A stretch of DNA of 7,615 nt from Bacteroidota bacterium (GTDB taxonomy: Bacteria > Bacteroidota > Bacteroidia > Chitinophagales > Chitinophagaceae): the NCBI GenBank assembly GCA_005883855.1, contig VBAU01000122.1, positions 474-8,088 on the forward strand. Reading direction: 5' to 3'. Position 1 is the first letter of the stretch, and each line of letters begins with the position of its first letter. A program made the translations under genes and the position numbers. Below the pieces are notes generated by a model. It worked only from the letters and a program-made list of their open reading frames with translations, did not search any database and was not told the DNA's origin. This document shows, piece by piece, positions 1-6,212 of the stretch.

Positions 1-171
1 GGTACAGATGGCAAAGATCTTGGCTTAATGTATAACCCCATAGGGATTCTCAATTGGGACTACACCCGCATGAGCAGACTCCCCTATATCTACAGCATGA
101 ATATTTCCAACTCATCAATTGCGCCAGGTGCCACCTTGACCGTGCAGGTGGAAGCGCGAAAGTATAATTAA
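1..171 (+). CDS. C-terminal end of a secreted Bacteroidota protein, possibly parallel beta-helix type (partial)
   Basis: Reading frame 1 is open from the first base and ends at TAA 169-171, giving the last 56 residues of a protein whose start lies outside the window. The tail has the pattern TDG-x-D-x-G near its beginning, then LPYIYSMNISNSSIAPG and a closing beta strand (TLTVQVEARKYN). In Bacteroidota this pattern (DGTD-G, then P-I, then a final strand ending in K/R-A-rich residues) commonly ends large secreted right-handed beta-helix proteins. That family call rests on recalled similarity over a short stretch and is tentative. There is no recognisable sorting domain and no terminator after the stop. 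The next gene starts 40 bases downstream on the same strand, so the two are likely co-transcribed. That the frame is coding is well supported; the function is not. Confidence 0.65.
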   Translation, partial: GTDGKDLGLMYNPIGILNWDYTRMSRLPYIYSMNISNSSIAPGATLTVQVEARKYN

Positions 172-211
172 CGCCTCTACAAAAATATTGTTCATTCTAA
201 AACTAATTGCC

Positions 212-3200
212 ATGAAGAGGCTAGTCATGCTATTGCTCGTATGTGTTGCGTTAACGACTGGGTTCGCACAGATACCTAACGCGACACCGGTGATCCGATA
301 CATCACAAGGGTAGAATATTTCTTCGAAACTGATCCGGGAGTTGGCAATGGCACTCCGATTACGAATTTCACTGCAGCAGACACCGTGCATCTTACAGCC
401 AATATTTCCACAAGCAAACTGTCGCCAGGCTTTCATCTTCTCCAGATCAGGGCGTGCGATACCACTGGTATATGGGGGTTGTCCGAAAGAAGATTCTTTT
501 ACAATGGGTCAGATAGTACAACAAATACAACAAATATTGTTGCCGCGGAATATTTTATCGATGCAGATCCGGGACCAGGAAAGGGTATTGCAACTTCAGT
601 AGGAACAACAGGTGCAGTAGTGAATTTCACCGCTTTGATTCCCACGAATCTTGCCCCCGGTTTTCATCTACTGGGAATTCGTTCAATGGATGCAAGTGGC
701 AAGTGGGGTTTCCTGGAAACAAGAAATTTTTATCTCACTCCTCCACCTGAACCAAACCTTCCGCAGATTACAGCAGCCGAATATTTTTATGACAACGATC
801 CTGGTGTTGGAAACGGAACAACTTTAACTGTGACTGGAGGTGATGTCATCACGCCTTCCCTTATGATTCCCGTGCCGGCAGCGATGTCTGCAGGTAATCA
901 TTGGCTGGCAATAAGAGTGAGAGACCAGTCAGGTCATTGGAGCTTGTTTGAAAAGGATACTGTGACGGTTGGTGGAACTGCAGCCTCTATTGCTTGTCCA
1001 CACGATACAACGGTTACAGCGGCCGCAGGCCAGTGCACGGCCACAGTCAATAACATTGATCCCACAGTTACTCCCTCGGGCTCATCGTTTACATACACGC
1101 TATCGGGCGCCACATCCGGAAGTGGAAACGGGACTGCAAGCGGGCACATTTTTAACACTGGTGTAACCACGGTGACATATGCACTTAGCAATTCGCCGAG
1201 TACGACTTGTTCATTCAAGGTCACAGTTAACGCGAATGTTGTCCCATCCGTGAGCATTAGTGCAAGTTCCACAGCTATCTGCCCTGGTCAGGCCGTAACA
1301 TTCACCGGCACCCCAGTAAATGGAGGCACGCCAACCTATCAATGGAAGCTTAATGGAAGCAATGTCGGTTCGAATAGCGCAACTTATCAGAATTCATCAC
1401 TGTCGAATAGCGATGTTGTAACACTCGCAATGACCTCATCAATTGGCTGCGCAAATCCGACAACGGCCACGTCAAATTCCATCACGATGTCTGTCGGGAG
1501 CCAAGTCACTCCATCGGTAACCATTTCCTCCTCGTCAACGGATATTTGTTTTGGCACGCCGGTAACATTTACTGCATTGGGAATTAACGGTGGCCTAAAC
1601 CCGTCCTATCAATGGAAGCTGAATGGAAATAATGTGGGTACGAACAGTTCGAGGTATCAATCATCGTCGCTGGGAAATGGCGATTCAGTTCAAGTGATCA
1701 TCACCTCATCAATGACGTGTGTCACTCGGTCTACCTCATCATCAAACGCCATTAAGATCACAGTCGGCCAAACAGCCACGGCATCAGTAAATATCACTGC
1801 ATCGGGAACTACAATTTGTTCCGGTACCGAAGTACCATTTACTGCCACCTCAACAAATGGAGGGGATGCGCCATCATATCAATGGAAGCTCAATGGAAAT
1901 AATGTAGGAACCAACAGCGCAGTTTACCAGACCGCGACATTGCAGAACGGCGATTCAGTAAGAGTTATTATGACCTCATCACTTGGCTGCGTAAGTCAAC
2001 CTATCGTGTCATCAAACAAAATCACAATAACAGTGGGACAAACTGTAACGTCATCAGTATCGATTACGGCAACAGCCACTAACATTTGTCCGGGTTCGCT
2101 CGTAACATTTACCGCAACGCCAACAAACGGTGGGAATCCGCATTATCAATGGAGAATAAATGGGAATAGCGTGGGAAATGACAGCCCCACCTACCAGAGT
2201 TCTTCGCTGCAAAATGGGGATTCGGTAGTGGTGTATATGGGCTCATCGCTTGCATGTGCGACGCAGCAACTCGTTCTTTCAAATACAATTTTCATAACCG
2301 TATCGCAGTCGGTGATTCCATCGGTTTCCATCACTGTGTCATCAACATCCATTTGCGCCGGTCAACAGGTGACATTTACTGCTACGCCGGTTAATGCTGG
2401 CAATAACCCGGTTTATGAATGGACACTGAATAACAATGCCGTGGGCACCAGTAGCAGCGTCTATCAAAATTCATCGTTGAAGAATGGTGATGTTGTGCGA
2501 GTAACCATGCAGTCATCGCTTGGGTGCGCAAACCAGGGGCCTGTGTACTCAAATTCGATAACCATGAGTGTGGCATCGTCGGTTACCCCAGCGGTGAGTA
2601 TCACGACACCTTCGACATCCATTTGCTCCGGTACCCAGGCAACATTCACCGCGACACCGACGAATGGTGGAGTTACACCGATTTTTCAGTGGAAGCTAAA
2701 TGGAAACAATGTTGGATTCAACAGTGCCAGCTTCGAAAACTCATCACTAGTCGATGGCGACATTGTAAAAGTTCAAATGACTTCATCGCTGGGATGTGCA
2801 AGTCCCCAGATTGCCACTTCGAATGCAGATACGATGCATGTAACGGCTTCAGTTACTCCATCGGCAACTATTAGTGCAACGGGAGCTACCATCTGTGCAG
2901 GTACGACGGTGACTTTCACAGCTACGCCAACAAATGGCGGAAACGCTCACTTTGAATGGATGTTAAATGGAAATGAAGTTGGGACAAATAGCAATATATA
3001 CCAGAATTCGTCACTGCAAAATGGTGATAGCGTCGCAGCTTACATGACCTCATCGCTTGCTTGCGCGAATCCAAAGGGTGTGAAATCAAACGTCATTGCG
3101 GTAACCGTTACAGCTTTATCGACTTACTATGCCGACGTCGATGCAGATGGTTATGGCAACCCGGCTTCGATGGTCCAGGCATGTGCTGCACCAGTAGGAT

Positions 3201-3931
3201 ACGTGTCAAACAATAGCGATTGCGATGACACGAATGCGGCGATACATCCGGGAACTACCGAGGTTTGTGGAAATGGCATCGACGATAAATGCAATGGCCT
3301 GGTAGATGAGAATTGTGACACCTCGGTAACTCTGCCGGTAATTACTTTAAGAACATATCCTGTGAAAGAAGGCAATGGAGGTCTTACTACACTTAGCATC
3401 GATGTAACGCTCGACAGACCTGCGCCACTGCCGGTGTCTGTACACTGGGCGACAAGTAATGAAGATGCAATTGCAGGTCTCGATTATGTTGCGGCAAAGG
3501 GCACACTAAACATACCTGTAGGTTCTTCCTCGGGCACCATTCAAGTCAAGATCATAGGTGACCTGCTGAAAGAGAGTAATGAGCGATTTGATTTGAATTT
3601 CAGCGACCCTGTGAATGTTGTATTGTCCAGTGATCCGCGCAGCAAAGTAATGATCATCGATGATGACCACGGAAAGATCAATAACACATCGTTGACAATC
3701 CCAACCGTAGCCAGGCGAAACCAGGTGTGGACAATACCAGAGATTGGCTTATATAAAAACGAGGTGATTCTTATAGATGCGCAGGGGCAGGTGGTGAGCA
3801 GCGTGGTGAATTACCAGAACAACAGGTCGATCCCGAATGTGGCGGTGGGTCTATATTTTTATCGGATACGGGTGGTGGACGGCCAGGGTCAGGCGAGATA
3901 TTATTCGGGGCGTTTGATGATCACTGAATAA
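212..3931 (+). CDS. Large secreted multi-domain surface protein: HYR, seven Ig/PKD-like repeats, MopE motif, Calx-beta and T9SS-type C-terminus
   Basis: 1239 residues, numbered from ATG 212. This start is preferred over TTG 188 because it gives a textbook signal peptide: K2-R3, a hydrophobic core at 4-16, and cleavage after A19 so that the mature chain begins with Gln, as is common in Bacteroidota. Domains in order: three repeats with EYF-x-D/E-x-DPG-x-G/K-x-G at about 33-98, 110-174 and 188-252; an HYR-like domain at 258-340; seven Ig/PKD-like repeats at 344-966, each with two Cys 56-57 residues apart (for example C357/C413 and C895/C951); a MopE-type metal-binding motif at 970-1036 (D975, D977, D979, DCDD at 1003-1006, CNG and DENC); a Calx-beta domain at 1041-1152 ending in IIDDD; and a C-terminal domain at about 1160-1239 resembling T9SS type B sorting domains (VWTIP, YKNEVILIDAQGQVV, GLYFYRI, final SGRLMITE). 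From the families, the protein should be exported by Sec, cross the outer membrane by T9SS, and act at the surface or in the medium, probably in adhesion. Its ligand cannot be read from sequence. A terminator follows 28 bases after the stop. Confidence 0.93.
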   Translation: MKRLVMLLLVCVALTTGFAQIPNATPVIRYITRVEYFFETDPGVGNGTPITNFTAADTVHLTANISTSKLSPGFHLLQIRACDTTGIWGLSERRFFYNGSDSTTNTTNIVAAEYFIDADPGPGKGIATSVGTTGAVVNFTALIPTNLAPGFHLLGIRSMDASGKWGFLETRNFYLTPPPEPNLPQITAAEYFYDNDPGVGNGTTLTVTGGDVITPSLMIPVPAAMSAGNHWLAIRVRDQSGHWSLFEKDTVTVGGTAASIACPHDTTVTAAAGQCTATVNNIDPTVTPSGSSFTYTLSGATSGSGNGTASGHIFNTGVTTVTYALSNSPSTTCSFKVTVNANVVPSVSISASSTAICPGQAVTFTGTPVNGGTPTYQWKLNGSNVGSNSATYQNSSLSNSDVVTLAMTSSIGCANPTTATSNSITMSVGSQVTPSVTISSSSTDICFGTPVTFTALGINGGLNPSYQWKLNGNNVGTNSSRYQSSSLGNGDSVQVIITSSMTCVTRSTSSSNAIKITVGQTATASVNITASGTTICSGTEVPFTATSTNGGDAPSYQWKLNGNNVGTNSAVYQTATLQNGDSVRVIMTSSLGCVSQPIVSSNKITITVGQTVTSSVSITATATNICPGSLVTFTATPTNGGNPHYQWRINGNSVGNDSPTYQSSSLQNGDSVVVYMGSSLACATQQLVLSNTIFITVSQSVIPSVSITVSSTSICAGQQVTFTATPVNAGNNPVYEWTLNNNAVGTSSSVYQNSSLKNGDVVRVTMQSSLGCANQGPVYSNSITMSVASSVTPAVSITTPSTSICSGTQATFTATPTNGGVTPIFQWKLNGNNVGFNSASFENSSLVDGDIVKVQMTSSLGCASPQIATSNADTMHVTASVTPSATISATGATICAGTTVTFTATPTNGGNAHFEWMLNGNEVGTNSNIYQNSSLQNGDSVAAYMTSSLACANPKGVKSNVIAVTVTALSTYYADVDADGYGNPASMVQACAAPVGYVSNNSDCDDTNAAIHPGTTEVCGNGIDDKCNGLVDENCDTSVTLPVITLRTYPVKEGNGGLTTLSIDVTLDRPAPLPVSVHWATSNEDAIAGLDYVAAKGTLNIPVGSSSGTIQVKIIGDLLKESNERFDLNFSDPVNVVLSSDPRSKVMIIDDDHGKINNTSLTIPTVARRNQVWTIPEIGLYKNEVILIDAQGQVVSSVVNYQNNRSIPNVAVGLYFYRIRVVDGQGQARYYSGRLMITE
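308..967 (+). repeat. Three ~77-residue 'EYF-D-DPG-GNG' repeats inside the surface protein
   Basis: Three consecutive protein repeats are spaced 77-78 residues apart. Each opens with (V/A)EYF(F/I/Y), an acidic x-DPG-x-G/K-x-G loop (ETDPGVGNG, DADPGPGKG, DNDPGVGNG) and a beta-rich middle. Each then closes with a G-(F/N)-H-x-L-x-IR-x-x-D-x-(T/S)-G-x-W-(G/S) segment. The acidic DPG loop could bind a cation, but that is inference. The module is familiar from other Bacteroidota secreted proteins, but I cannot attach a named family to it with certainty. Confidence 0.8.
1241..3109 (+). repeat. Seven tandem ~267-270 base units encoding Ig/PKD-like domains
   Basis: The units begin near 1241, 1508, 1778, 2048, 2315, 2585 and 2855, spaced 89-90 codons apart. 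Each encodes PSVSI-type strand, ICxG, VTFTATPTNGG, a YQWKLNGNNVG core, a YQNSSLxNGD turn, MTSSLGC and a SNxIxxxV closing strand. Two cysteines per unit (ICxG and SSLGC) fit one disulfide per Ig-like fold. DNA identity is high over the YQWKLNG core in units 1-3 (shared TATCAATGGAAGCT), which points to recent duplication or recombination among units. Copy number may vary between strains. Confidence 0.93.
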
Positions 3932-3959
3932 TAAGTTTTGATTCAAGATCCCTGACCGA

Positions 3960-3987
3960 GGGTCCTGCGAAAGTGGGACCCTTTTTT
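3960..3987 (+). terminator. Intrinsic terminator after the surface protein gene
   Basis: GGGTCC (3960-3965) pairs perfectly with GGACCC (3976-3981) around a 10 base loop, and six T residues follow directly (3982-3987). It lies 28 bases after the TAA stop at 3929-3931. There is no T run on the opposite strand, so it acts for + strand transcription only. Confidence 0.88.
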
Positions 3988-4064
3988 GTTAGTGCACTTG
4001 TTAATGCTGACGGGACTTAGTTTGCAGGCATGGCACCAACGCAATGTTGTGGGAGTGGACGCCG

Positions 4065-4081
4065 ACTGCAAGGAGTGCAGT
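4065..4081. repeat. Perfect 6-bp hairpin ACTGCA-AGGAG-TGCAGT
   Basis: ACTGCA at 4065-4070 and TGCAGT at 4076-4081 form a perfect 6-bp stem with a 5 base loop, 57 bases beyond the stop of the minus-strand membrane protein gene. No T run follows on either strand, so it is not a convincing terminator. A nearby CAGGCATGGC (4025-4034) resembles CAGGCATTGC in the attC-like element at 5491-5689, so the spacer may hold a third, decayed copy of that element. Confidence 0.4.
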
Positions 4082-4138
4082 TTGAAGTTTGTACATGCAA
4101 TGGCATTCACTTAATATGCGCAGTTTGAGTTATCTTGC

Positions 4139-4843
4139 TTATAACATTGTAAACAGTTGTAAAAGCAGAACGAGGCTCCCTGCAATTATGACAAAGATGC
4201 CGACAACCTTGAATATAGTATTTGCCTTCTTTCTTCCGAGTATGGTGAATAGTATTGAACTAACTGCTAATGCCACAACGATTAATGAAATTGATGAACC
4301 TCCTCTTAGAAATGTGGGGAAGTATGATAAATATATTTCCACCTTCTCAGCTTGTAATGCAGAAGGGTTTGAAGAAAATGTACCAATCCACAATGCCCAA
4401 ATCAAGATGGGTACCAGTAAAAGGACCAGTCCTACAATTGACAACGAGTTGTTGCTTTTAGGGGAATGAGTTTGTTCAGTAGAATTATTCTCCAATGATT
4501 CGGGAACTTTAAATAACAAAACAACGGTCCAAATTTGCATAATTGTCTGGGCAATATTTATTAGTTCAACCATTGGTTTTTGTGTCAGGTTGTTTATGAC
4601 TGATGGAATTTCAGTTAGCCCTAAAAATGTCAGCACTAATAACAAATATTTTGTCCATCTATAGCCTCGTCTCACGAGATAACCAAGTGCTACAATAATT
4701 AATTGTATAAAAACAACAACAAAAAGATTCTTTCCATAAGAAAGAGTATCCCTGGATAAGAAAAGGTTAATTAGTCCAAGTCCAACTGTTCCGAAAATTA
4801 TGTTGGATGCTTTTTTGAAGTTGGGATGTATTTGTTTTTCCAT
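4139..4843 (-). CDS. Seven-helix membrane protein of unknown function with a two-part layout
   Basis: 234 residues from ATG at 4843 to TAA at 4139-4141. There is no signal peptide. Predicted membrane segments are at about 12-29, 39-56, 64-80, 93-112, 134-154, 182-202 and 208-230. Helices 1-4 end in VVLLFKVPES, followed by a polar linker at about 113-132 (ENNSTEQTHSPKSNN). The C-terminal three-helix part has a loop with YLSYFPTFLRGG and ends LLQLFTML. The linker suggests that two small membrane modules have been joined; each half looks like the small hypothetical membrane proteins common in Bacteroidota. I do not recognise a family with certainty and assign no function. The gene stands alone, convergent with the surface protein gene. 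An inverted repeat (4861-4874) lies just upstream of its start. No Shine-Dalgarno sequence is seen, only an A-rich leader. Confidence 0.82.
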   Translation of the reverse strand: MEKQIHPNFKKASNIIFGTVGLGLINLFLSRDTLSYGKNLFVVVFIQLIIVALGYLVRRGYRWTKYLLLVLTFLGLTEIPSVINNLTQKPMVELINIAQTIMQIWTVVLLFKVPESLENNSTEQTHSPKSNNSLSIVGLVLLLVPILIWALWIGTFSSNPSALQAEKVEIYLSYFPTFLRGGSSISLIVVALAVSSILFTILGRKKANTIFKVVGIFVIIAGSLVLLLQLFTML

Positions 4844-4860
4844 TTGTCAGTTTTTTTAGT

Positions 4861-4874
4861 CCTGTTCAAACAGG
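4861..4874. repeat. Perfect inverted repeat CCTGTT-CA-AACAGG upstream of the seven-helix protein gene
   Basis: CCTGTT (4861-4866) and AACAGG (4869-4874) are perfect complements two bases apart, 17 bases before the ATG of the minus-strand gene. A compact 14 base dyad in this place would suit a dimeric regulator's operator or a leader hairpin. It could also be chance; nothing else identifies it. Confidence 0.35.
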
Positions 4875-4917
4875 TTGTTTCTTGTCTTTCGGTTGATATT
4901 CGCGCCGCCATTTTATT

Positions 4918-4945
4918 GCAGCTAACGTCCGGTATTGCTGCAGGT
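4918..4945 (-). repeat. Intergenic repeat copy A, attC-like end motif
   Basis: The + strand reads GCAGCTAACG, then TCCGGTATTGCTGCAGGT. It matches copy B at 5490-5518 (GCGGCTAACG, then TTCAGGCATTGCTGCAGGT) at most positions with one indel. Read on the minus strand it lies 3' of the 125-residue gene and 5' of the 234-residue gene, and contains ACGTTAGCT, close to the integron R' core GTTRRRY. Unlike copy B, no matching second arm was found between it and the stop codon at 5049, so it may be a truncated or diverged site. Confidence 0.6.
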
Positions 4946-5048
4946 TGAAAATAGTAGGTGCCGTGTACGATCTTTTTCAGGAAAGGTCCAAGGGCCTGGG
5001 AAGAAAGAAATTAAATTATTGTCTCAGCGAATAATTCAAATAATTAAA

Positions 5049-5426
5049 TCATCTATTGCCAAAAAATTTCCGTTTTCTAAACTTTCTGTAAATAAAGCCA
5101 ATGGCTGCGCCTATTAGTGATGCTATCGAAATAATAATTAAATCAATCAGAATTTCAAAAGGGAAAAGGTTGTGCGATGTGGGATCGAATTGCCAGTCAA
5201 TAATGATTTTAATTATGAGAGCTATTATAACCCCAATTGTTGTTGCAAATACAATTTTCTTTATTTGAAGTTCAGTTAGTATAGTGAACGTAAGAGCAAA
5301 AAGAACAGAAAGAACAAAAGGAATTGTAAAGTCGTTATTATGGTTATGATTGGAAGAAAACCAAATAAATATTCCAGTCACGACAACTGTTATAAGTACA
5401 ATAAATGCAAAAAATCTTTTTTTCAT
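5049..5426 (-). CDS. Small four-helix membrane protein of unknown function
   Basis: 125 residues from ATG at 5426 to TGA at 5049-5051. Predicted membrane segments are at about 5-23, 34-51, 58-76 and 90-113. A His/Asn-rich loop (SSNHNHNND, 24-32) follows helix 1, and a strongly basic tail (YRKFRKRK, 113-120) suggests a cytoplasmic C-terminus by the positive-inside rule. The first segment could be read as a signal sequence but has no cleavage site, so it is more likely a membrane anchor. I do not recognise a family. The gene stands alone on the minus strand between two copies of the intergenic repeat, with a promoter -7 element 33 bases upstream. Its codons are rich in Ile, Phe and Lys, and its A+T content is higher than that of the surface protein gene. 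Confidence 0.78.
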   Translation of the reverse strand: MKKRFFAFIVLITVVVTGIFIWFSSNHNHNNDFTIPFVLSVLFALTFTILTELQIKKIVFATTIGVIIALIIKIIIDWQFDPTSHNLFPFEILIDLIIISIASLIGAAIGFIYRKFRKRKFFGNR

Positions 5427-5459
5427 AAATTTATTGTCCCTTTATGAACAAATTTGATT

Positions 5460-5467
5460 CAAACTTA
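5460..5467 (-). promoter_or_regulatory. Candidate Bacteroidota -7 promoter element TAAGTTTG
   Basis: The minus strand reads TAAGTTTG, an exact match to the Bacteroidota -7 consensus TAnnTTTG, 33 bases before the ATG of the 125-residue membrane protein. That would give a leader of roughly 25-30 bases. I find no clear TTG -33 box about 19-21 bases further upstream, so the call is tentative. It lies inside the presumed unit, just after repeat copy B, so this gene could be transcribed on its own. Confidence 0.35.
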
Positions 5468-5490
5468 CTCTATTTATTTTTGCACTGCTG

Positions 5491-5689
5491 CGGCTAACGT
5501 TCAGGCATTGCTGCAGGTAGGATATTTTATAACTGTCTGCCCGGTACTGCAGCTTGATTTGTTTTATTGATGAAGTTAAGAGCTTGTTGTTTGGTTTTAT
5601 TCGTCGAGCCCGAACTACTGCTGATGGTAACACATGGCTGATGATACAATGTCAAGCCCCACTTGCAGTAATACTTTTGTTATAAGCCG
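5491..5689 (-). repeat. attC-like two-block imperfect inverted repeat (copy B) downstream of the DUF4440 gene
   Basis: Read on the minus strand the element begins CGGCT-TAT-AAC, then seven bases later ATTACTGCAAGT; it ends ACCTGCAGCAAT, eight bases, then GTTAGCCG. The outer blocks pair (CGGCT/AGCCG and AAC/GTT with a three-base bulge). The inner blocks pair at 10 of 12 positions with the outer-to-inner order kept. This outer box, unpaired spacer, inner box, variable centre layout is that of integron attC sites (R''-L'' and L'-R'). The terminal GTTAGCC differs from the GTTRRRY core at one base. The length (199 bases) is greater than most known attC sites. The element sits 3' of the gene, as cassette sites do. 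It could instead be an unrelated intergenic repeat or RNA hairpin. Confidence 0.5.
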
Positions 5690-5694
5690 TGCAA

Positions 5695-5718
5695 TTATTC
5701 ACAGTAATTACTTGTTAC
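5695..5718. repeat. Direct repeat, copy 1, just after the DUF4440 gene stop
   Basis: The + strand carries TTATTC, ACAGT and an 11 base block TTACTTGTTAC, in the same order as copy 2 at 6185-6212. The block ends three bases from the stop codon complement (5722-5724). Small insertions separate the blocks in copy 2. Confidence 0.55.
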
Positions 5719-5721
5719 TTT

Positions 5722-6192
5722 TTATTCAGGCTTAAAGCTTGTCTGTGTTCCTTTAGTATACGTCCCCTGCCAACCATCAAACATCCACTCCCCCTTTTCT
5801 TTTATCCATATTTCAGTATGGTAAACTTCTCCGAGAATTTTATCCCCCATAAGATATTGTGACCTGCCATTAATTATCGCTACATCTCCGTATAAACGTA
5901 TTTTCCTGTCAAATAATTTAACGCTCACACCCGCATACAAATTTTTTCTGGCAGAATCCGCCAATATTTGTCCTTTTGTTTGCATAACCCCATCAGCATT
6001 GATAGTTATGTAATCGTTTGGCACATTATCCTTCCAGTAAACGGGATCATACTTTAGAATAGCATCGAACATTTTTGCTTCTGCTGCCTCCAGTTCTTTG
6101 ATAACAGCCTCTGAGACTTTCTTTTGCCCAAATGAAATTTGAGTAATAAAAAACAACGAAGTTGAGATTAAAATCAATTTTGTCTTGTTCAT
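5722..6192 (-). CDS. Secreted DUF4440 / SnoaL-like (NTF2-fold) protein
   Basis: 156 residues from ATG at 6192 to TAA at 5722-5724. A signal peptide covers 1-22 (K3-like basic start, core LILISTSLFFI, cleavage after SFG so that the mature protein begins with Gln23), which places it in the periplasm or outside the cell. The mature part has the order expected of a DUF4440 domain: helix with E-x-x-EAAEAKMFDAIL (about 34-47), YWKDNVPNDYITINADG, KGQILADSARK, VSVKLFDRKIRLYGDVAIINGR, YHTEIWIKEKGEWMFDGWQGTY near the end. The family has the cone-shaped NTF2-like fold and often serves as a small-molecule binding or enzyme domain, but the ligand here is unknown. The length is normal for a secreted single-domain member. 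The gene is solitary, followed by the attC-like element and bracketed by a direct repeat whose upstream copy overlaps its start codon. Confidence 0.88.
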   Translation of the reverse strand: MNKTKLILISTSLFFITQISFGQKKVSEAVIKELEAAEAKMFDAILKYDPVYWKDNVPNDYITINADGVMQTKGQILADSARKNLYAGVSVKLFDRKIRLYGDVAIINGRSQYLMGDKILGEVYHTEIWIKEKGEWMFDGWQGTYTKGTQTSFKPE

Positions 6193-6212
6193 ACAGTGTA
6201 TTTACTTGTTAC
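6185..6212. repeat. Direct repeat, copy 2, overlapping the DUF4440 gene start
   Basis: The + strand reads TTGTTC, AT, ACAGT, GTAT, then TTACTTGTTAC. It matches copy 1 (5695-5718) in the 11 base block exactly, in ACAGT exactly, and in five of the first six bases. It spans the first three codons of the DUF4440 gene and its leader. Confidence 0.55.

Noticed and set aside
188..211. TTG at 188 as the start of the large surface protein
   Set aside because: It adds eight residues before the basic K2-R3 start of a standard signal peptide. ATG 212 gives the normal layout and no Shine-Dalgarno sequence favours TTG.
4065..4081. ACTGCA/TGCAGT hairpin as terminator of the seven-helix protein gene
   Set aside because: No T run follows the stem on the minus strand, and it lies 57 bases past the stop.
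4089..4469. 126-residue + strand open frame
   Set aside because: It is antisense to the 3' half of the seven-helix membrane protein gene and has no domain features.
4935..5117. 60-residue + strand open frame
   Set aside because: It runs from repeat copy A into the antisense of the 125-residue membrane protein gene, which has far better coding character.
5442..5633. 63-residue minus-strand open frame in the spacer
   Set aside because: It lies across the attC-like repeat, has no recognisable domain, and its composition (Ser, Lys, Arg, Gln mix) looks like translated spacer.
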